A stretch of DNA of 64,000 bases from Pseudomonas azerbaijanoccidentalis (GTDB taxonomy: Bacteria; Pseudomonadota; Gammaproteobacteria; Pseudomonadales; Pseudomonadaceae). Where the stretch lies: the NCBI RefSeq assembly GCF_019145495.1, contig NZ_JAHSTU010000006.1, forward strand, positions 305,636-369,635, read 5' to 3'. The translations under genes and the position numbers were made by a program. A model generated the notes under the pieces. That model had not been told where the DNA came from and searched no databases. It saw only the letters and a list, made by a program, of their open reading frames with translations. Positions 28,001-36,982 of the stretch are shown in pieces; position 1 is the first letter of the stretch, and every line of letters starts with the position of its first letter.

Positions 28001-29454
28001 GAGCCAACGGCTTCGTAGCCTTGCTCGCCGAGCGGACGCAGCACCTGGTCGCGCTCTTCGAACGTGACCTGGTACATCTTCATGTACTGCTTGAGCTGAT
28101 CGACGTCGTAGAACGCCGAACCGTGGTCGTTGTCTTCCATGGTCGCCTGGATGCGCAGGGCATTCTTGCGCAGCCATTGCTTGTACGGATGACGGGACTT
28201 CAGGCGGTTGTCGATCGCATCGGTGTCGAGGATCTGCCCGGTTTCGGTGTCCACGGCAAAGATCTGGCCAGGCCCGACACGGCCCTTGGCGAGCACGTCT
28301 TCAGGCTGGTAGTTCCAGACACCGATTTCGGACGCCAGGGTGATGAAGCCATTCTTGGTGGTGACCCAACGCGCCGGACGCAGACCGTTTCGGTCGAGCA
28401 GGCACACCGCGTAGCGACCGTCGGTCATTACCACGCCGGCCGGGCCGTCCCACGGTTCCATGTGCATCGAGTTGTATTCGTAGAACGCACGCAGATCCGG
28501 GTCCATGGTCTCGACGTTCTGCCACGCTGGCGGAATGATCATCCGCACGCCACGGAACAGGTCGATGCCACCGGTGACCATCAGCTCCAGCATGTTGTCC
28601 ATGCTCGAGGAGTCGGAACCGACGCGGTTGACCAGCGGGCCGAGCTCTTCCAGATCCATCAGATCGTTGGTGAACTTGGTGCGACGGGCCACGGCCCAAT
28701 TGCGGTTGCCGGTGATGGTGTTGATCTCGCCGTTGTGCGCCAGGAAGCGGAACGGTTGAGCCAGCGGCCATTTCGGCAGGGTGTTGGTGGAGAAGCGCTG
28801 GTGGAACACGCAAATCGAGGTTTGCAGGCGCTCATCGCTCAGGTCCGGATAGAAGGCGGTCAAATCCGCCGGCATCATCAGGCCTTTATAAATGATGGTC
28901 TTGTGCGAAAAGCTGCAGACGTAGTGGTCGGTGTCAGCGGCGTTGGCCACGGACGAGCGACGACGGGAAGTGAACAGCTTGACGGCCATGTCCTGATCGC
29001 TCAGGCCTTCACCGCCGATGTACACCTGCTCGATCTGCGGCAGGCGCTCAAGGGCCAGGCGGCCGAGCACGCTGGTGTCGATCGGCACTTTGCGCCAGCC
29101 GACCAGTTGCAGGCCGGCGGCCAGAATCTCGCGGTTCATGTTCTCGCGAGCGGCTTCGGCTTTGACCGGGTCCTGGTTGAAGAAGACCATGCCCACGGCA
29201 TATTGCTTGGGCAGTTCAACGCCGAACGTTTCCTGGGCGATGGCTCGCAGGAACACGTCCGGCTTTTGAATCAGCAGACCGCAACCGTCACCGGTCTTGC
29301 CGTCGGCATTAATCCCACCGCGGTGGGTCATGCAGGTCAGGGCCTCGATGGCCGTTTGCAAAAGGGTATGACTGGGCTCGCCCTGCATATGGGCTATCAG
29401 GCCGAAACCGCAGTTATCCTTGAATTCATCTGGTTGGTACAGACCTGCTTTCAT
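25009..29454 (-). CDS. gltB: glutamate synthase (NADPH) large subunit
   Basis: 1481 residues. ATG 29454 gives a short propeptide ending before Cys15 (DNCGFGL), the catalytic nucleophile of the class II amidotransferase domain after cleavage; a GTG six bases upstream is too close to the SD. Order: amidotransferase (to about 430), central domain, FMN-binding synthase domain (about 830-1200) with the 3Fe-4S motif CKYLRICHLNNCATG, and a C-terminal beta-helix domain. It makes glutamate from glutamine and 2-oxoglutarate. Confidence 0.97.
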   Translation of the reverse strand: MKAGLYQPDEFKDNCGFGLIAHMQGEPSHTLLQTAIEALTCMTHRGGINADGKTGDGCGLLIQKPDVFLRAIAQETFGVELPKQYAVGMVFFNQDPVKAEAARENMNREILAAGLQLVGWRKVPIDTSVLGRLALERLPQIEQVYIGGEGLSDQDMAVKLFTSRRRSSVANAADTDHYVCSFSHKTIIYKGLMMPADLTAFYPDLSDERLQTSICVFHQRFSTNTLPKWPLAQPFRFLAHNGEINTITGNRNWAVARRTKFTNDLMDLEELGPLVNRVGSDSSSMDNMLELMVTGGIDLFRGVRMIIPPAWQNVETMDPDLRAFYEYNSMHMEPWDGPAGVVMTDGRYAVCLLDRNGLRPARWVTTKNGFITLASEIGVWNYQPEDVLAKGRVGPGQIFAVDTETGQILDTDAIDNRLKSRHPYKQWLRKNALRIQATMEDNDHGSAFYDVDQLKQYMKMYQVTFEERDQVLRPLGEQGYEAVGSMGDDTPMAVLSQRVRTPYDYFRQQFAQVTNPPIDPLREAIVMSLEICLGAERNIFQESPEHASRVILSSPVISPAKWRSLMNLDRPGFERAIIDLNYDESIGLEAAIRNVADQAEEAVRAGRTQVVLSDRHIAPGKLPIHASLATGAVHHRLTEKGLRCDSNILVETATARDPHHFAVLIGFGASAVYPFLAYEVLGDLIRTGEVLGDLYEVFKNYRKGITKGLLKILSKMGISTITSYRGAQLFEAIGLSEEVCNLSFRGVPSRIKGARFVDIEAEQKALATEAWSPRKPIQQGGLLKFVHGGEYHAYNPDVVNTLQAAVQQGDYSKFKEYTSLVDNRPVSMIRDLLKVKTLDTPLDISEIEPLESVLKRFDSAGISLGALSPEAHEALAEAMNRLGARSNSGEGGEDPARYGTIKSSKIKQVATGRFGVTPEYLVNAEVLQIKVAQGAKPGEGGQLPGGKVNGLIAKLRYAVPGVTLISPPPHHDIYSIEDLSQLIFDLKQVNPKALVSVKLVAEAGVGTIAAGVAKAYADLITISGYDGGTGASPLTSIKYAGAPWELGLAETHQTLRGNDLRGKVRVQTDGGLKTGLDVIKAAILGAESFGFGTAPMIALGCKYLRICHLNNCATGVATQNEKLRKDHYIGTVDMVVNFFTYVAEETREWLAKLGVRSLEELIGRTDLLEVLEGQTAKQHHLDLTPLLGSDHVPADKPQFCGVERNPPFDKGLLAEKMVDMASSAINDLSGAEFALDICNCDRSIGARISGEIARKHGNQGMAKAPITFRFKGTAGQSFGVWNAGGLNMYLEGDANDYVGKGMTGGKLVIVPPKGSVYKTQDSAIIGNTCLYGATGGKLFAAGTAGERFAVRNSGAHTVVEGTGDHCCEYMTGGFVCVLGKTGYNFGSGMTGGFAYVLDQDNTFVDRVNHELVEIQRISGEAMEAYRSHLQNVLNEYVAETDSEWGRELAENLDDYLRRFWLVKPKAANLKSLLSSTRANPQ

Positions 29455-29563
29455 AGACACTTTCTCACCAGGCTGCCTCTTGTCGAGGCAAATTTCTTTT
29501 CAATTCAACCACTTACCATTCGCGCTGGACGTACGCCAGCTTTGCGGGGGCAAAAGGGAGGTC

Positions 29564-29592
29564 ATTGTACACACCGACACGGAGGCTCACAA
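29564..29592 (-). promoter_or_regulatory. sigma-70-like promoter of gltBD
   Basis: On the minus strand TTGTGA, 17 bases, TACAAT, about 110 bases ahead of the gltB start. The -10 box matches the consensus in five of six bases and the -35 box in four. Confidence 0.55.
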
Positions 29593-29777
29593 ATTTGACG
29601 ACGAAATGTCGCAAATCTATGTCGCATTTGTGAAAGGTTTAAAGCGATATGCTGTGCTAGTCAAAACTTTTTTAATTTTGACCGCAACGACTCAAAGACT
29701 ACTGTGACGCAGACACCACAAGGCACGCGGCCTGTGGGGCCAGCGCGCTCTTGCAGAAATTTTGAGGTGCCGGGAGA

Positions 29778-29798
29778 GGCGGCCTGGGTAAGGCCGCC
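29778..29798 (-). terminator. hairpin after the AAA-SPOR gene
   Basis: A perfect eight-base-pair stem GGCGGCCT / AGGCCGCC with a five-base loop begins seven bases after the stop codon on the minus strand. The T-run is poor (TCTCCC), so it is a weak terminator or an RNA-stabilising hairpin. Confidence 0.5.
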
Positions 29799-29804
29799 GA
29801 ATCT

Positions 29805-31397
29805 TCAGCGAGCTGTTGCCAGTTCCTGTTGGACGCTGGCGACAGAGCGTGGCCAAGGTTTACCAGCCTGAACCTTCGCTGGCAAGGCCTTGATGGCGGA
29901 TACAGCTGCATCACGGTTGGTGAAACTGCCGTAGGTGATGACGTAAAGCGGCTTACCGTTGAGGACTTTCTTGAAGTAACGGTACTCGCCGCCCTGCTCC
30001 TTGACGAAGTTTTGCGCGGTCGCTTCCGAGCTGGTGCCGAGGATCTGCACCACGTAGTTACCCGGTGCCTGACCGGCGTACCAGGTACCACCGGCAGCCT
30101 TGGTGGCAGCGACTGGCTTCTCGGCAGGCTTGGCGGCGGCAACGGCCGGTTTGGCGGGCGCCGGCGCAGGCTTGGCGGCTGGCGCTGGAACCGGTGCTGG
30201 CTTGGCAGTAGCGACCTGAGTCGGTGCAGGGGCAGGCTTGGCCACCGGCGTCGGTGCAGGGCCGGCCGGAATGCCCGCAGGCGGTGCGGTGGTGGTTACG
30301 GTCGGCGGCGTGTCGCTGGAACCTTCAAGTGGAACGCCATCGTCGCCTTCGGTAATGCCACCCGCTGCTTCGGCCAGAGGGCCACGCATGACAGGTTGCG
30401 AGTTACCGACCAACGGCAGCGGCATCGGCTGTGTATTGCCGGCAAATTCGACGGCTGGCGCGCCACCGTTCGCCTGAGGTGCACCCTGGCCGAGTGGCAA
30501 TTGCGCCTGCTCGTTGGCCGGAGCACCGGTGGTCGGTGCTTTGCTGCGACCCGGCATCAACCAGGCGGCGGCTACCGCGACCACGACGACGGCGGAAATC
30601 GCCAATACGTGTTTCTTCGGCATATTGAACCCCATACTTGGACGCTTCACCGCTGAGCGGCTGGCAATCATGGCTTCGATCATTGCATCGCGGGCAACCT
30701 GGTTGATATTGCCAGGCCAACCCTCGGAGCTTTCGTGAATATCAGAGATCTGATCCGCGGTGAAAAGTTCGATACCCCGACCTGCCCCTTCAAGGCGCTG
30801 ATCCAGGTATTCGCGGGTTTCTTCTTCGGTGTAAGGCTGCAGCTCGATGACGTGAAAGCGCTCTTCTTCAAGGCTCAACTGCTCAAGCTGGGCGATCATC
30901 GAGGACTCGCCGAACAGGAACACGTGCGGACGCCCTTCCGGCGCACCGGCACCCAGCGCCATCAACGCTTCAAGCGCGGATTCGTCGAGTTGCTCGGCGT
31001 CATCCACCAGCAGATAGACTTCCTGACCGGTGAGCGCCAGTTGCACCACCTGCGCCAGGATCGCGCCGATTTCCGCCTGGGCAACGTCCAGGGCTTGAGC
31101 CACTTGACGCAGCACACCCGCCGAATCGCCGGCGCCACGGGCGGAAACCACCACGCTCTGCACCGATTGCTTGTTGGTGCTGGCCACCAAAGCCTGACGC
31201 AACAGAGTCTTGCCACTGCCTTGTGGCCCCGTGACCACCAGCAGCAGTTGGCTGTAACGCGCCAGGTGATGCAGCTGCCCCAGCACGGGTTTGCGCTGGG
31301 CCGGGAAAAACTTGAAGCCAGGCACCCGTGGAGCAAAAGGGTCATGACTCAACTGGTAATGGCCGAGGAAAGCCTCGTCGGCATGCAAACTAGTCAT
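29805..31397 (-). CDS. damX: AAA ATPase with C-terminal SPOR domain (DamX-like)
   Basis: 530 residues. N-terminal ExeA/TniB-like AAA domain with P-loop GPQGSGKT at residues 57-64 and Walker B YLLVDDAEQ near 125; one membrane helix near residue 270; a long Pro/Ala/Lys-rich linker (about 290-440); a SPOR domain at the C-terminus (YVVQILGTS...YVITYGSF) that should bind denuded peptidoglycan at the septum. E. coli has damX in the same place after aroK-aroB. The gene lies ten bases after aroB on the same strand. Role in division or in pilus-envelope assembly is inferred from domains. Confidence 0.85.
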   Translation of the reverse strand: MTSLHADEAFLGHYQLSHDPFAPRVPGFKFFPAQRKPVLGQLHHLARYSQLLLVVTGPQGSGKTLLRQALVASTNKQSVQSVVVSARGAGDSAGVLRQVAQALDVAQAEIGAILAQVVQLALTGQEVYLLVDDAEQLDESALEALMALGAGAPEGRPHVFLFGESSMIAQLEQLSLEEERFHVIELQPYTEEETREYLDQRLEGAGRGIELFTADQISDIHESSEGWPGNINQVARDAMIEAMIASRSAVKRPSMGFNMPKKHVLAISAVVVVAVAAAWLMPGRSKAPTTGAPANEQAQLPLGQGAPQANGGAPAVEFAGNTQPMPLPLVGNSQPVMRGPLAEAAGGITEGDDGVPLEGSSDTPPTVTTTAPPAGIPAGPAPTPVAKPAPAPTQVATAKPAPVPAPAAKPAPAPAKPAVAAAKPAEKPVAATKAAGGTWYAGQAPGNYVVQILGTSSEATAQNFVKEQGGEYRYFKKVLNGKPLYVITYGSFTNRDAAVSAIKALPAKVQAGKPWPRSVASVQQELATAR

Positions 31398-31407
31398 CGC
31401 GTTCTTA

Positions 31408-32508
31408 TTAACCTTTAAGCTGAGCCAGGGCGCGGTAATCCGCTCCCAGCGTGGCCTGTAGAACCTCTTTCGGATAATCGTCGGTCACCACCGCTTCGCC
31501 CATGTGGCGCAGCAGCACCAGGCGCAAACGACCGTCGATCACTTTTTTGTCAATTGCCATGTGTTCGAGGAAATTGGCTTGCGTCATCTCTTCCGGCGGA
31601 ATCACCGGCAACCCGGCGCGCTGGAACAGCCGAATGCCGCGATCGCGTTCCTGTTCGCTGATCCAGCCCAGGCGCGCAGACATCTCAAGCGCCATTACGG
31701 TGCCAGCAGCGACGGCTTCACCGTGAAGCCAGACACCATAGCCCATATGGGTTTCGATGGCGTGACCGAAGGTATGGCCAAGGTTGAGCGTGGCGCGCAC
31801 ACCGGTCTCTTTTTCGTCAGCCCCGACCACCGCTGCCTTGGCGGCGCAGGAGCGCTCGATGGCGTAGGTCAGGGCTTGTTGATCCAGATTGCGCAGGCGG
31901 TCGACGTTTTCTTCGAGCCAGGTCAGGAACGGCTCATCGCAGATCAACCCGTACTTGATGACTTCAGCCAGGCCGGCAGACAGTTCGCGGGCCGGCAGGG
32001 TATTGAGGGAAGCGGTGTCGATCAGCACGACGTTCGGCTGATAGAAGGCGCCGACCATGTTCTTGCCCAACGGATGGTTGATCCCGGTCTTGCCGCCCAC
32101 CGAAGAGTCGACTTGCGACAGCAACGTGGTCGGGACCTGAATGAAATCAACACCACGCTGGTAGCAGGCCGCAGCAAAACCGGCCATGTCACCGATGACG
32201 CCGCCACCGAGGGCGATCACGGTGGTACGGCGATCGTGCCGCGCGGTCAGCAGGCCATCGAAAATCAGTTGCAGGGTTTCCCAGGTCTTGAAGGCTTCGC
32301 CATCGGGCAGCACCACGGAAATCACCGAGAACTGCGCCAGACTGCGGGTCAGACGTTCGAGATAGAGCGGCGCAACGGTTTCGTTGGAGATGATCGCCAC
32401 TTGCCGCCCGCGAATATGCGGGGCCAGCAGCTCAGGCTGGTCCAACAAACCTTCGCCAATGTGAATCGGGTAGCTGCGCTCGCCTAGATCGACCTTGAGT
32501 GTCTGCAT
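31408..32508 (-). CDS. aroB: 3-dehydroquinate synthase
   Basis: 366 residues. NAD-binding and active-site landmarks include DGEAFKT (about 72-78), GGGVIGDMAGFAAA (about 101-114), TTLLSQVDSSVGGKTG (about 127-142) and the metal-binding LGHTFGHAIE (about 243-252). It makes 3-dehydroquinate from DAHP in the shikimate pathway. It follows aroK after 151 bases with no clear promoter, so they may share the pil transcript. Confidence 0.97.
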   Translation of the reverse strand: MQTLKVDLGERSYPIHIGEGLLDQPELLAPHIRGRQVAIISNETVAPLYLERLTRSLAQFSVISVVLPDGEAFKTWETLQLIFDGLLTARHDRRTTVIALGGGVIGDMAGFAAACYQRGVDFIQVPTTLLSQVDSSVGGKTGINHPLGKNMVGAFYQPNVVLIDTASLNTLPARELSAGLAEVIKYGLICDEPFLTWLEENVDRLRNLDQQALTYAIERSCAAKAAVVGADEKETGVRATLNLGHTFGHAIETHMGYGVWLHGEAVAAGTVMALEMSARLGWISEQERDRGIRLFQRAGLPVIPPEEMTQANFLEHMAIDKKVIDGRLRLVLLRHMGEAVVTDDYPKEVLQATLGADYRALAQLKG

Positions 32509-32659
32509 GTGTCCCCACAGTGAAGATGTAATCAGGCGTCTTGCCTTGAATTAACCAATGTCCGCGGCCTCTGCTGGTGTGACGCCGTTCGGTAGCCATC
32601 CGCCACAACCTGGAGCGGTCATGGCAGGACGCCGAGGATAGCGCATTTCGTGCGGCGCT

Positions 32660-33178
32660 TTAACGGGGCGGAAGTTGCTGCAGGCGTTCCAGAATATCGA
32701 GCACAACCATACGCGGTGGCCGCTCATCGGTTTCCACCACCAGATCGGCGATTTCCCGATAAAGCGGATCGCGGACCGTCAGCAGATCCCGAAGCGTCTT
32801 GGCCGGATCAGCGGTACGCAGCAATGGCCGATTGCGGTCGCGCGAAGTGCGCCCGACCTGCTGTTCGACAGAAGCATGCAGATAGACCACCCGACCTCCG
32901 GCATGCAACGCCCGACGGTTGGCTTCGCGCATGACAGCGCCACCACCGGTCGCCAGCACCACACCGTCGTAATCACACAGCTCGGCAATCATTGCCTGCT
33001 CGCGATCACGAAAGCCTGGTTCGCCTTCCTTATCGAAGATCCATGGGATATTGGCGCCCGTGCGTAATTCAATTTCCTTATCGGAATCTTTGAATGGCAA
33101 GCGCAGCTCTTTGGCCAGCAACCGGCCGATGGTGCTTTTTCCAGCGCCCATCGGTCCTACAAGAATCAAATTTCGCAC
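32660..33178 (-). CDS. aroK: shikimate kinase
   Basis: 172 residues. P-loop GPMGAGKST at residues 8-16, substrate-binding Asp and Arg in DSDKEIE and GEPGFRDRE, Walker B-like VVLATGGGAVM at about 75-85, and lid arginine in DRNRPLL. It phosphorylates shikimate at O3. The start is GTG at 33178, five bases after the pilQ stop, with the N-terminus matching other Pseudomonas AroK proteins. Confidence 0.96.
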   Translation of the reverse strand: MRNLILVGPMGAGKSTIGRLLAKELRLPFKDSDKEIELRTGANIPWIFDKEGEPGFRDREQAMIAELCDYDGVVLATGGGAVMREANRRALHAGGRVVYLHASVEQQVGRTSRDRNRPLLRTADPAKTLRDLLTVRDPLYREIADLVVETDERPPRMVVLDILERLQQLPPR

Positions 33179-33182
33179 AGAA

Positions 33183-35258
33183 TCAACGACTCACAGCAAT
33201 CGCCTGGTTATTCATGATACGCGGAGTGAGAAACACCAACAGCTCGGATTTTTTCTCCGAAACCACGTCACGCCGGAAAAGGCGGCCAAGATACGGCACA
33301 TCGCCAAGAAATGGCACCTTATCTACAACCTTGCTCTGAGTATTTGAGAAAACACCACCAATGACGATGGTCTCGCCATCGTTGACCAGGACCTTGGCGT
33401 TGACTTCGTTTTTCTTGATGGGCGGCACATCCTGGACCTTGTTCAGGTAGTCAGGTTCGTCCTTGGTGACCTTGACCTCCATGATGATCCGGTTGTCCGG
33501 GGTGATTTGCGGCGTCACCTCCAGCGACAGCGATGCCTCCTTGAAAGACACCGAAGTAGCGCCGCTGGAGCTGGCCTCCTGATAAGGAATCTCGGTGCCC
33601 TTGAGGATTTTTGCGGTTTCCTTGTCGGACGTGACCACCTTGGGTTGCGAGACAATTTCGCCGTTGCCGGTTTTCTCCATGGCGGTCAGTTCAAGGTCCA
33701 GCAAGACGTTGTCGGTGATGAAGGCGATGCCGATTCCCGAGGTATTGTTGACCGTCCCCAAATCGACGAACGGTGAGTTGGTGCTGGTGCTGCCCGGCGT
33801 GCCGATGGTCGATGACGCGTTGGCACCGTTGCTGACGCCTGAAGTATTCCAATTGCCCTTGTTCTGGATAGAGCCGCCCCAGCGCACACCCAGACTCTTG
33901 TCGTAATCGACGTTGGCTTCGACGATTCGTGCCTCGATCATCACTTGGCGTACCGGAATGTCCAGTTGCGCCACAATGCGCCGTAACTCGTCGAGCCGAT
34001 CCTGTGTCTGGTAGGCAATAATGTTGTTGGTGCGCTCATCGACGGTGATCGATCCCCGCTCGTCGACTTTCGCTTCAGCGCTGGTCACCGACTGGAACAA
34101 CTTGGCGATATCGGCTGCCTTGGCGTAATTGACCTGCAACAATTCACGCCGCAGCGGGGCCAGATCGGCGATCTGCTTCTGCGACTCCAGCTCCTGGCGT
34201 TCACGGGCAGCGATTTCATCGGCTGGCGCCACCAACAGCACATTTCCGATTTTGCGCTTGTCCAGCCCCTTGGTTTTCAACACCAGATCCAGTGCCTGGT
34301 CCCACGGGACGTTTTGCAGGCGCAACGTAATGCCACCCTGAACCGTGTCGCTGGCCACCAGATTGAGATTGGTGAAGTCGGCGATCAATTGCAGCACCGA
34401 GCGCACATCGATGTCCTGGAAATTCAGCGAGAGCTTTTCGCCACTGTAGGCATAGCGGTCAGCGTTACGCTTTTGCAGGTCGTCGACGGTCATCGGGCGG
34501 ATGCTGACGGTCAACTTGTTGTCGGTCTGGTAAGTCGAATAATCGAAGGCGCCGCTGGGCTCGATAGTGATGGTGGCCCTATCGCCCGTGGCATTGGCAT
34601 TGACGAACTGCACAGGCGTGGCGAAATCCTTGACGTCGAGGCGCACTCGCAACGGCTCGGGCAGGCGGGTTCTGGCGAAGCCGAGAATGATCTTGCCCTC
34701 GCGCTCTTGAATGTCGGGCGCGATGGTCGGATCCGACAGGTCGATCACTACATTGCCTTCACCCTGCGTGCCGCGCTGGAAGTCCACCCCGCGAATGGCC
34801 TTGCCGGACGGCGCAACGGCACGCGCTGGAGCTGGGCCCGGAACGGCGGTAGCGGTTGGCCTTTGTGCCGGAGCTTTGCCACCCTGCCCGACCACCACAA
34901 ACAGGTTATTGCCCTCGACTCGCGTGTTGTACGGGGTCAGCTGGGTCAGATTGATGATCAGCCGCGTACGGTCCTTGGCCTCGACCACCGTTGCACTGCG
35001 GGCGTTGCCGGCACCCAGGTCACGGGTCTTGCTGGACAACTGACTGACTACACCGGGGAGATCGAGAGCGATCCGTGCAGGCGATTCCGTTGTGTATCCA
35101 TTGGGGGCGGGAGGCGGCTCATCGAACGCCAACTTCAACTCGACGCGGTCGCCCGGCAGCGCGGCGACGTCCAGCGCTTTGAGATTGGCCGCTTGTACCA
35201 TCGGCGACAGCAACGCTATCCATAGCGACATTCCGAGGGTGGAGAAAATCCTGTTCAT
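33183..35258 (-). CDS. pilQ: type IV pilus secretin PilQ
   Basis: 691 residues: signal peptide (cleaved about residue 24), two AMIN-type domains (about 25-130 and 165-260), STN/N0 and N1 domains (about 285-420) and a C-terminal secretin barrel ending in VPFLGDVPYLGRLFRR. It forms the outer-membrane channel for the pilus fibre. It follows pilP by 13 bases; a second secretin, gspD, lies in the same window and should not be confused with it. Confidence 0.97.
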   Translation of the reverse strand: MNRIFSTLGMSLWIALLSPMVQAANLKALDVAALPGDRVELKLAFDEPPPAPNGYTTESPARIALDLPGVVSQLSSKTRDLGAGNARSATVVEAKDRTRLIINLTQLTPYNTRVEGNNLFVVVGQGGKAPAQRPTATAVPGPAPARAVAPSGKAIRGVDFQRGTQGEGNVVIDLSDPTIAPDIQEREGKIILGFARTRLPEPLRVRLDVKDFATPVQFVNANATGDRATITIEPSGAFDYSTYQTDNKLTVSIRPMTVDDLQKRNADRYAYSGEKLSLNFQDIDVRSVLQLIADFTNLNLVASDTVQGGITLRLQNVPWDQALDLVLKTKGLDKRKIGNVLLVAPADEIAARERQELESQKQIADLAPLRRELLQVNYAKAADIAKLFQSVTSAEAKVDERGSITVDERTNNIIAYQTQDRLDELRRIVAQLDIPVRQVMIEARIVEANVDYDKSLGVRWGGSIQNKGNWNTSGVSNGANASSTIGTPGSTSTNSPFVDLGTVNNTSGIGIAFITDNVLLDLELTAMEKTGNGEIVSQPKVVTSDKETAKILKGTEIPYQEASSSGATSVSFKEASLSLEVTPQITPDNRIIMEVKVTKDEPDYLNKVQDVPPIKKNEVNAKVLVNDGETIVIGGVFSNTQSKVVDKVPFLGDVPYLGRLFRRDVVSEKKSELLVFLTPRIMNNQAIAVSR

Positions 35259-35271
35259 TGTTCGAGTTCCA

Positions 35272-35799
35272 CTATGAGTGCTCTTTCAAAGGGATGGTCC
35301 GCGGTCTTTCCAGCCAGGCGCCTTCGCCATCCGGGACGATTTCGACCACATCGACCTGGTCGCCGCTGATGGCGACTATTCGCCCATCGTTGCGCCCCAG
35401 GTAATCGCCGACCTTCAACCGATGGACCCCGCCGGCACCGCGCAGCAGCGCAAAGGAGCCCGCCGCATTGGACATCGTGCCGACCATTTCAAACTGCTCG
35501 ATGTTGAAACCTTCGAGGTATTGCTTGACCCGACTGGGGTCTGGCTTGACGTTACGCGAGCCATGTTTCTGGCCGGCCAGGTCGACTCTGACCTGACGGG
35601 AAAACGGGCTGCGCAGGTTGGCCGCGTTGTAGGTGAATGTCGGGTAAGACCGGAATGTCGGCGTTGGTTCAATCTTTCCCGGTGCCCGCAGACGCATTTC
35701 ATTCATGTAGGCGTCCAGGTCACCGAAGTCTTCCCCGCCACCACAACCGGCCAGCCCAAGCAGCAACACCAGCATGGCAAATCCACGAACAAGGCTCAT
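35272..35799 (-). CDS. pilP: type IV pilus lipoprotein PilP
   Basis: 175 residues. Lipobox LAGC puts the lipidated cysteine at residue 19. A flexible Pro-rich segment follows, then the beta-sandwich domain (about 85-165) that binds PilQ. It connects the inner-membrane PilMNO complex with the secretin. Its start overlaps the pilO stop by four bases. Confidence 0.95.
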   Translation of the reverse strand: MSLVRGFAMLVLLLGLAGCGGGEDFGDLDAYMNEMRLRAPGKIEPTPTFRSYPTFTYNAANLRSPFSRQVRVDLAGQKHGSRNVKPDPSRVKQYLEGFNIEQFEMVGTMSNAAGSFALLRGAGGVHRLKVGDYLGRNDGRIVAISGDQVDVVEIVPDGEGAWLERPRTIPLKEHS

Positions 35800-36419
35800 T
35801 CCTGCAGCCCTTTGTCGTTGTAGCGGTAGGTCTTGGCAAGGATGCTCATGCGCAGTTTCGGCCCGCCGTCAGGATTGACCGGGGCCAGGTCGAAATCATG
35901 CAGGGTGACGATGCGGGGCAGCCCGGCGACGCCGCTGGCGAACGTCGCCAGGTCGTGATAGGCGCCGGTGACGGTGATCTGGATCGGCAGTTCGATGTAG
36001 AACGGTTGGGTGACCTCCGGCAGCAATTTGATTTCTTCAAACTCCAGGCCACTGCCCAGGCCTGTGCGGGTGATGTCTTCCAGCAAACCGGGCACTTCGG
36101 TATCACTGGGCAATTGCCGCAGCAGCACACCAAAGGAGTTTTCCATCTCTTTCATCTGTTGCGTGTAAAGCTCGAGATTCGCGGCCATGTGCGCCTTGGT
36201 GGCGAACTGTTCTTTGAGGGTCGACTCTTCTTCGCGCTTGAGGTCGAGCTGACTCTCAAGCTCGCTGGTGGAAAAACTGTAGCCCAGCGACAGCACCAAC
36301 ATCATCAGCAGCACACCCACCAAGACTTTGATCGCAGGCGGCCAGGAGCCAATGTTATTGGTGTCCAGTTCGTTGATATCGATTTTGCGCAGCCCTTCAA
36401 ACCATTCAGAGAGCCTCAT
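35796..36419 (-). CDS. pilO: type IV pilus alignment protein PilO
   Basis: 207 residues: a cytoplasmic N-terminus, one membrane helix at about residues 28-48, a coiled-coil segment (about 50-95) and a ferredoxin-like periplasmic core. It forms heterodimers with PilN. It overlaps pilN and pilP by four bases each. Confidence 0.95.
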   Translation of the reverse strand: MRLSEWFEGLRKIDINELDTNNIGSWPPAIKVLVGVLLMMLVLSLGYSFSTSELESQLDLKREEESTLKEQFATKAHMAANLELYTQQMKEMENSFGVLLRQLPSDTEVPGLLEDITRTGLGSGLEFEEIKLLPEVTQPFYIELPIQITVTGAYHDLATFASGVAGLPRIVTLHDFDLAPVNPDGGPKLRMSILAKTYRYNDKGLQE

Positions 36420-36982
36420 TTCCTGCCCTCCACGACAGCGGGCTGGGTCTGACGTACGCTCAGCTGAAAGACGTTGGCCTGGTCCAGTTGACCGGCGGTG
36501 GTCGCTTTCACTTCAGTCAGGCTGGGGGCATCGAACCAATCGGAGGCATCCAGGTTACGCATCAGATCAGATACACGATTGTTGGATTCAGCCGCCCCGG
36601 TGATCGACAAGGTCTTGCCGGACATTTTGACTTCGGTGAAGTACACCCCGTCCGGCAGGGTGCGCGCCAGCTGATCAAAAATTCGCCCACTGATCGGCCG
36701 ATTGCCTTGCAGGTCCTGGATGATGCGCATGCGCTCGACCAGTTGCTGGCGACGCGCCTTGAGTTCACTGATCTGCTTGATCCGTTCGTCGACCACGACG
36801 ATCTGCTTGCCGATGTAATCATTGCGCGCAACCTGTCGGTCGATGGCGCCGTTGATGGCCTGATTGGCAACCAGCACCGCACCCGCCGAGCCCACCAGCA
36901 CGCCCACCAGAATCAGTAAAAAGCGCTTGCGGCGTTGTTCGCGCAGCTCCTCACGCCAGGGTAAAAGATTGATCCGCGCCAT
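36416..36982 (-). CDS. pilN: type IV pilus alignment protein PilN
   Basis: 188 residues. The cytoplasmic tail begins with the conserved INLLPWREE (about residues 4-12) that docks into PilM; a membrane helix (about 22-42) and a periplasmic coiled coil plus ferredoxin-like fold follow. It shares one base with pilM and overlaps pilO by four. Confidence 0.95.
   Translation of the reverse strand: MARINLLPWREELREQRRKRFLLILVGVLVGSAGAVLVANQAINGAIDRQVARNDYIGKQIVVVDERIKQISELKARRQQLVERMRIIQDLQGNRPISGRIFDQLARTLPDGVYFTEVKMSGKTLSITGAAESNNRVSDLMRNLDASDWFDAPSLTEVKATTAGQLDQANVFQLSVRQTQPAVVEGRK

Larger units (their letters stand above)
29455..29804. other. 350-base intergenic region between gltB and the AAA-SPOR gene
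   Basis: It holds the gltB promoter candidate (29564-29592), an AT-rich stretch at about 29615-29700 and a hairpin just after the AAA-SPOR stop. I see no coding sequence: the frames open here are short and without SD sequences. The AT-rich part could be the upstream regulatory region of gltBD. Confidence 0.6.

Noticed and set aside
26542..29598. A plus-strand open frame of more than 1000 codons opposite gltB
   Set aside because: It mirrors gltB codon by codon in high-GC DNA, has no family resemblance or SD sequence, and gltB is unquestionable.
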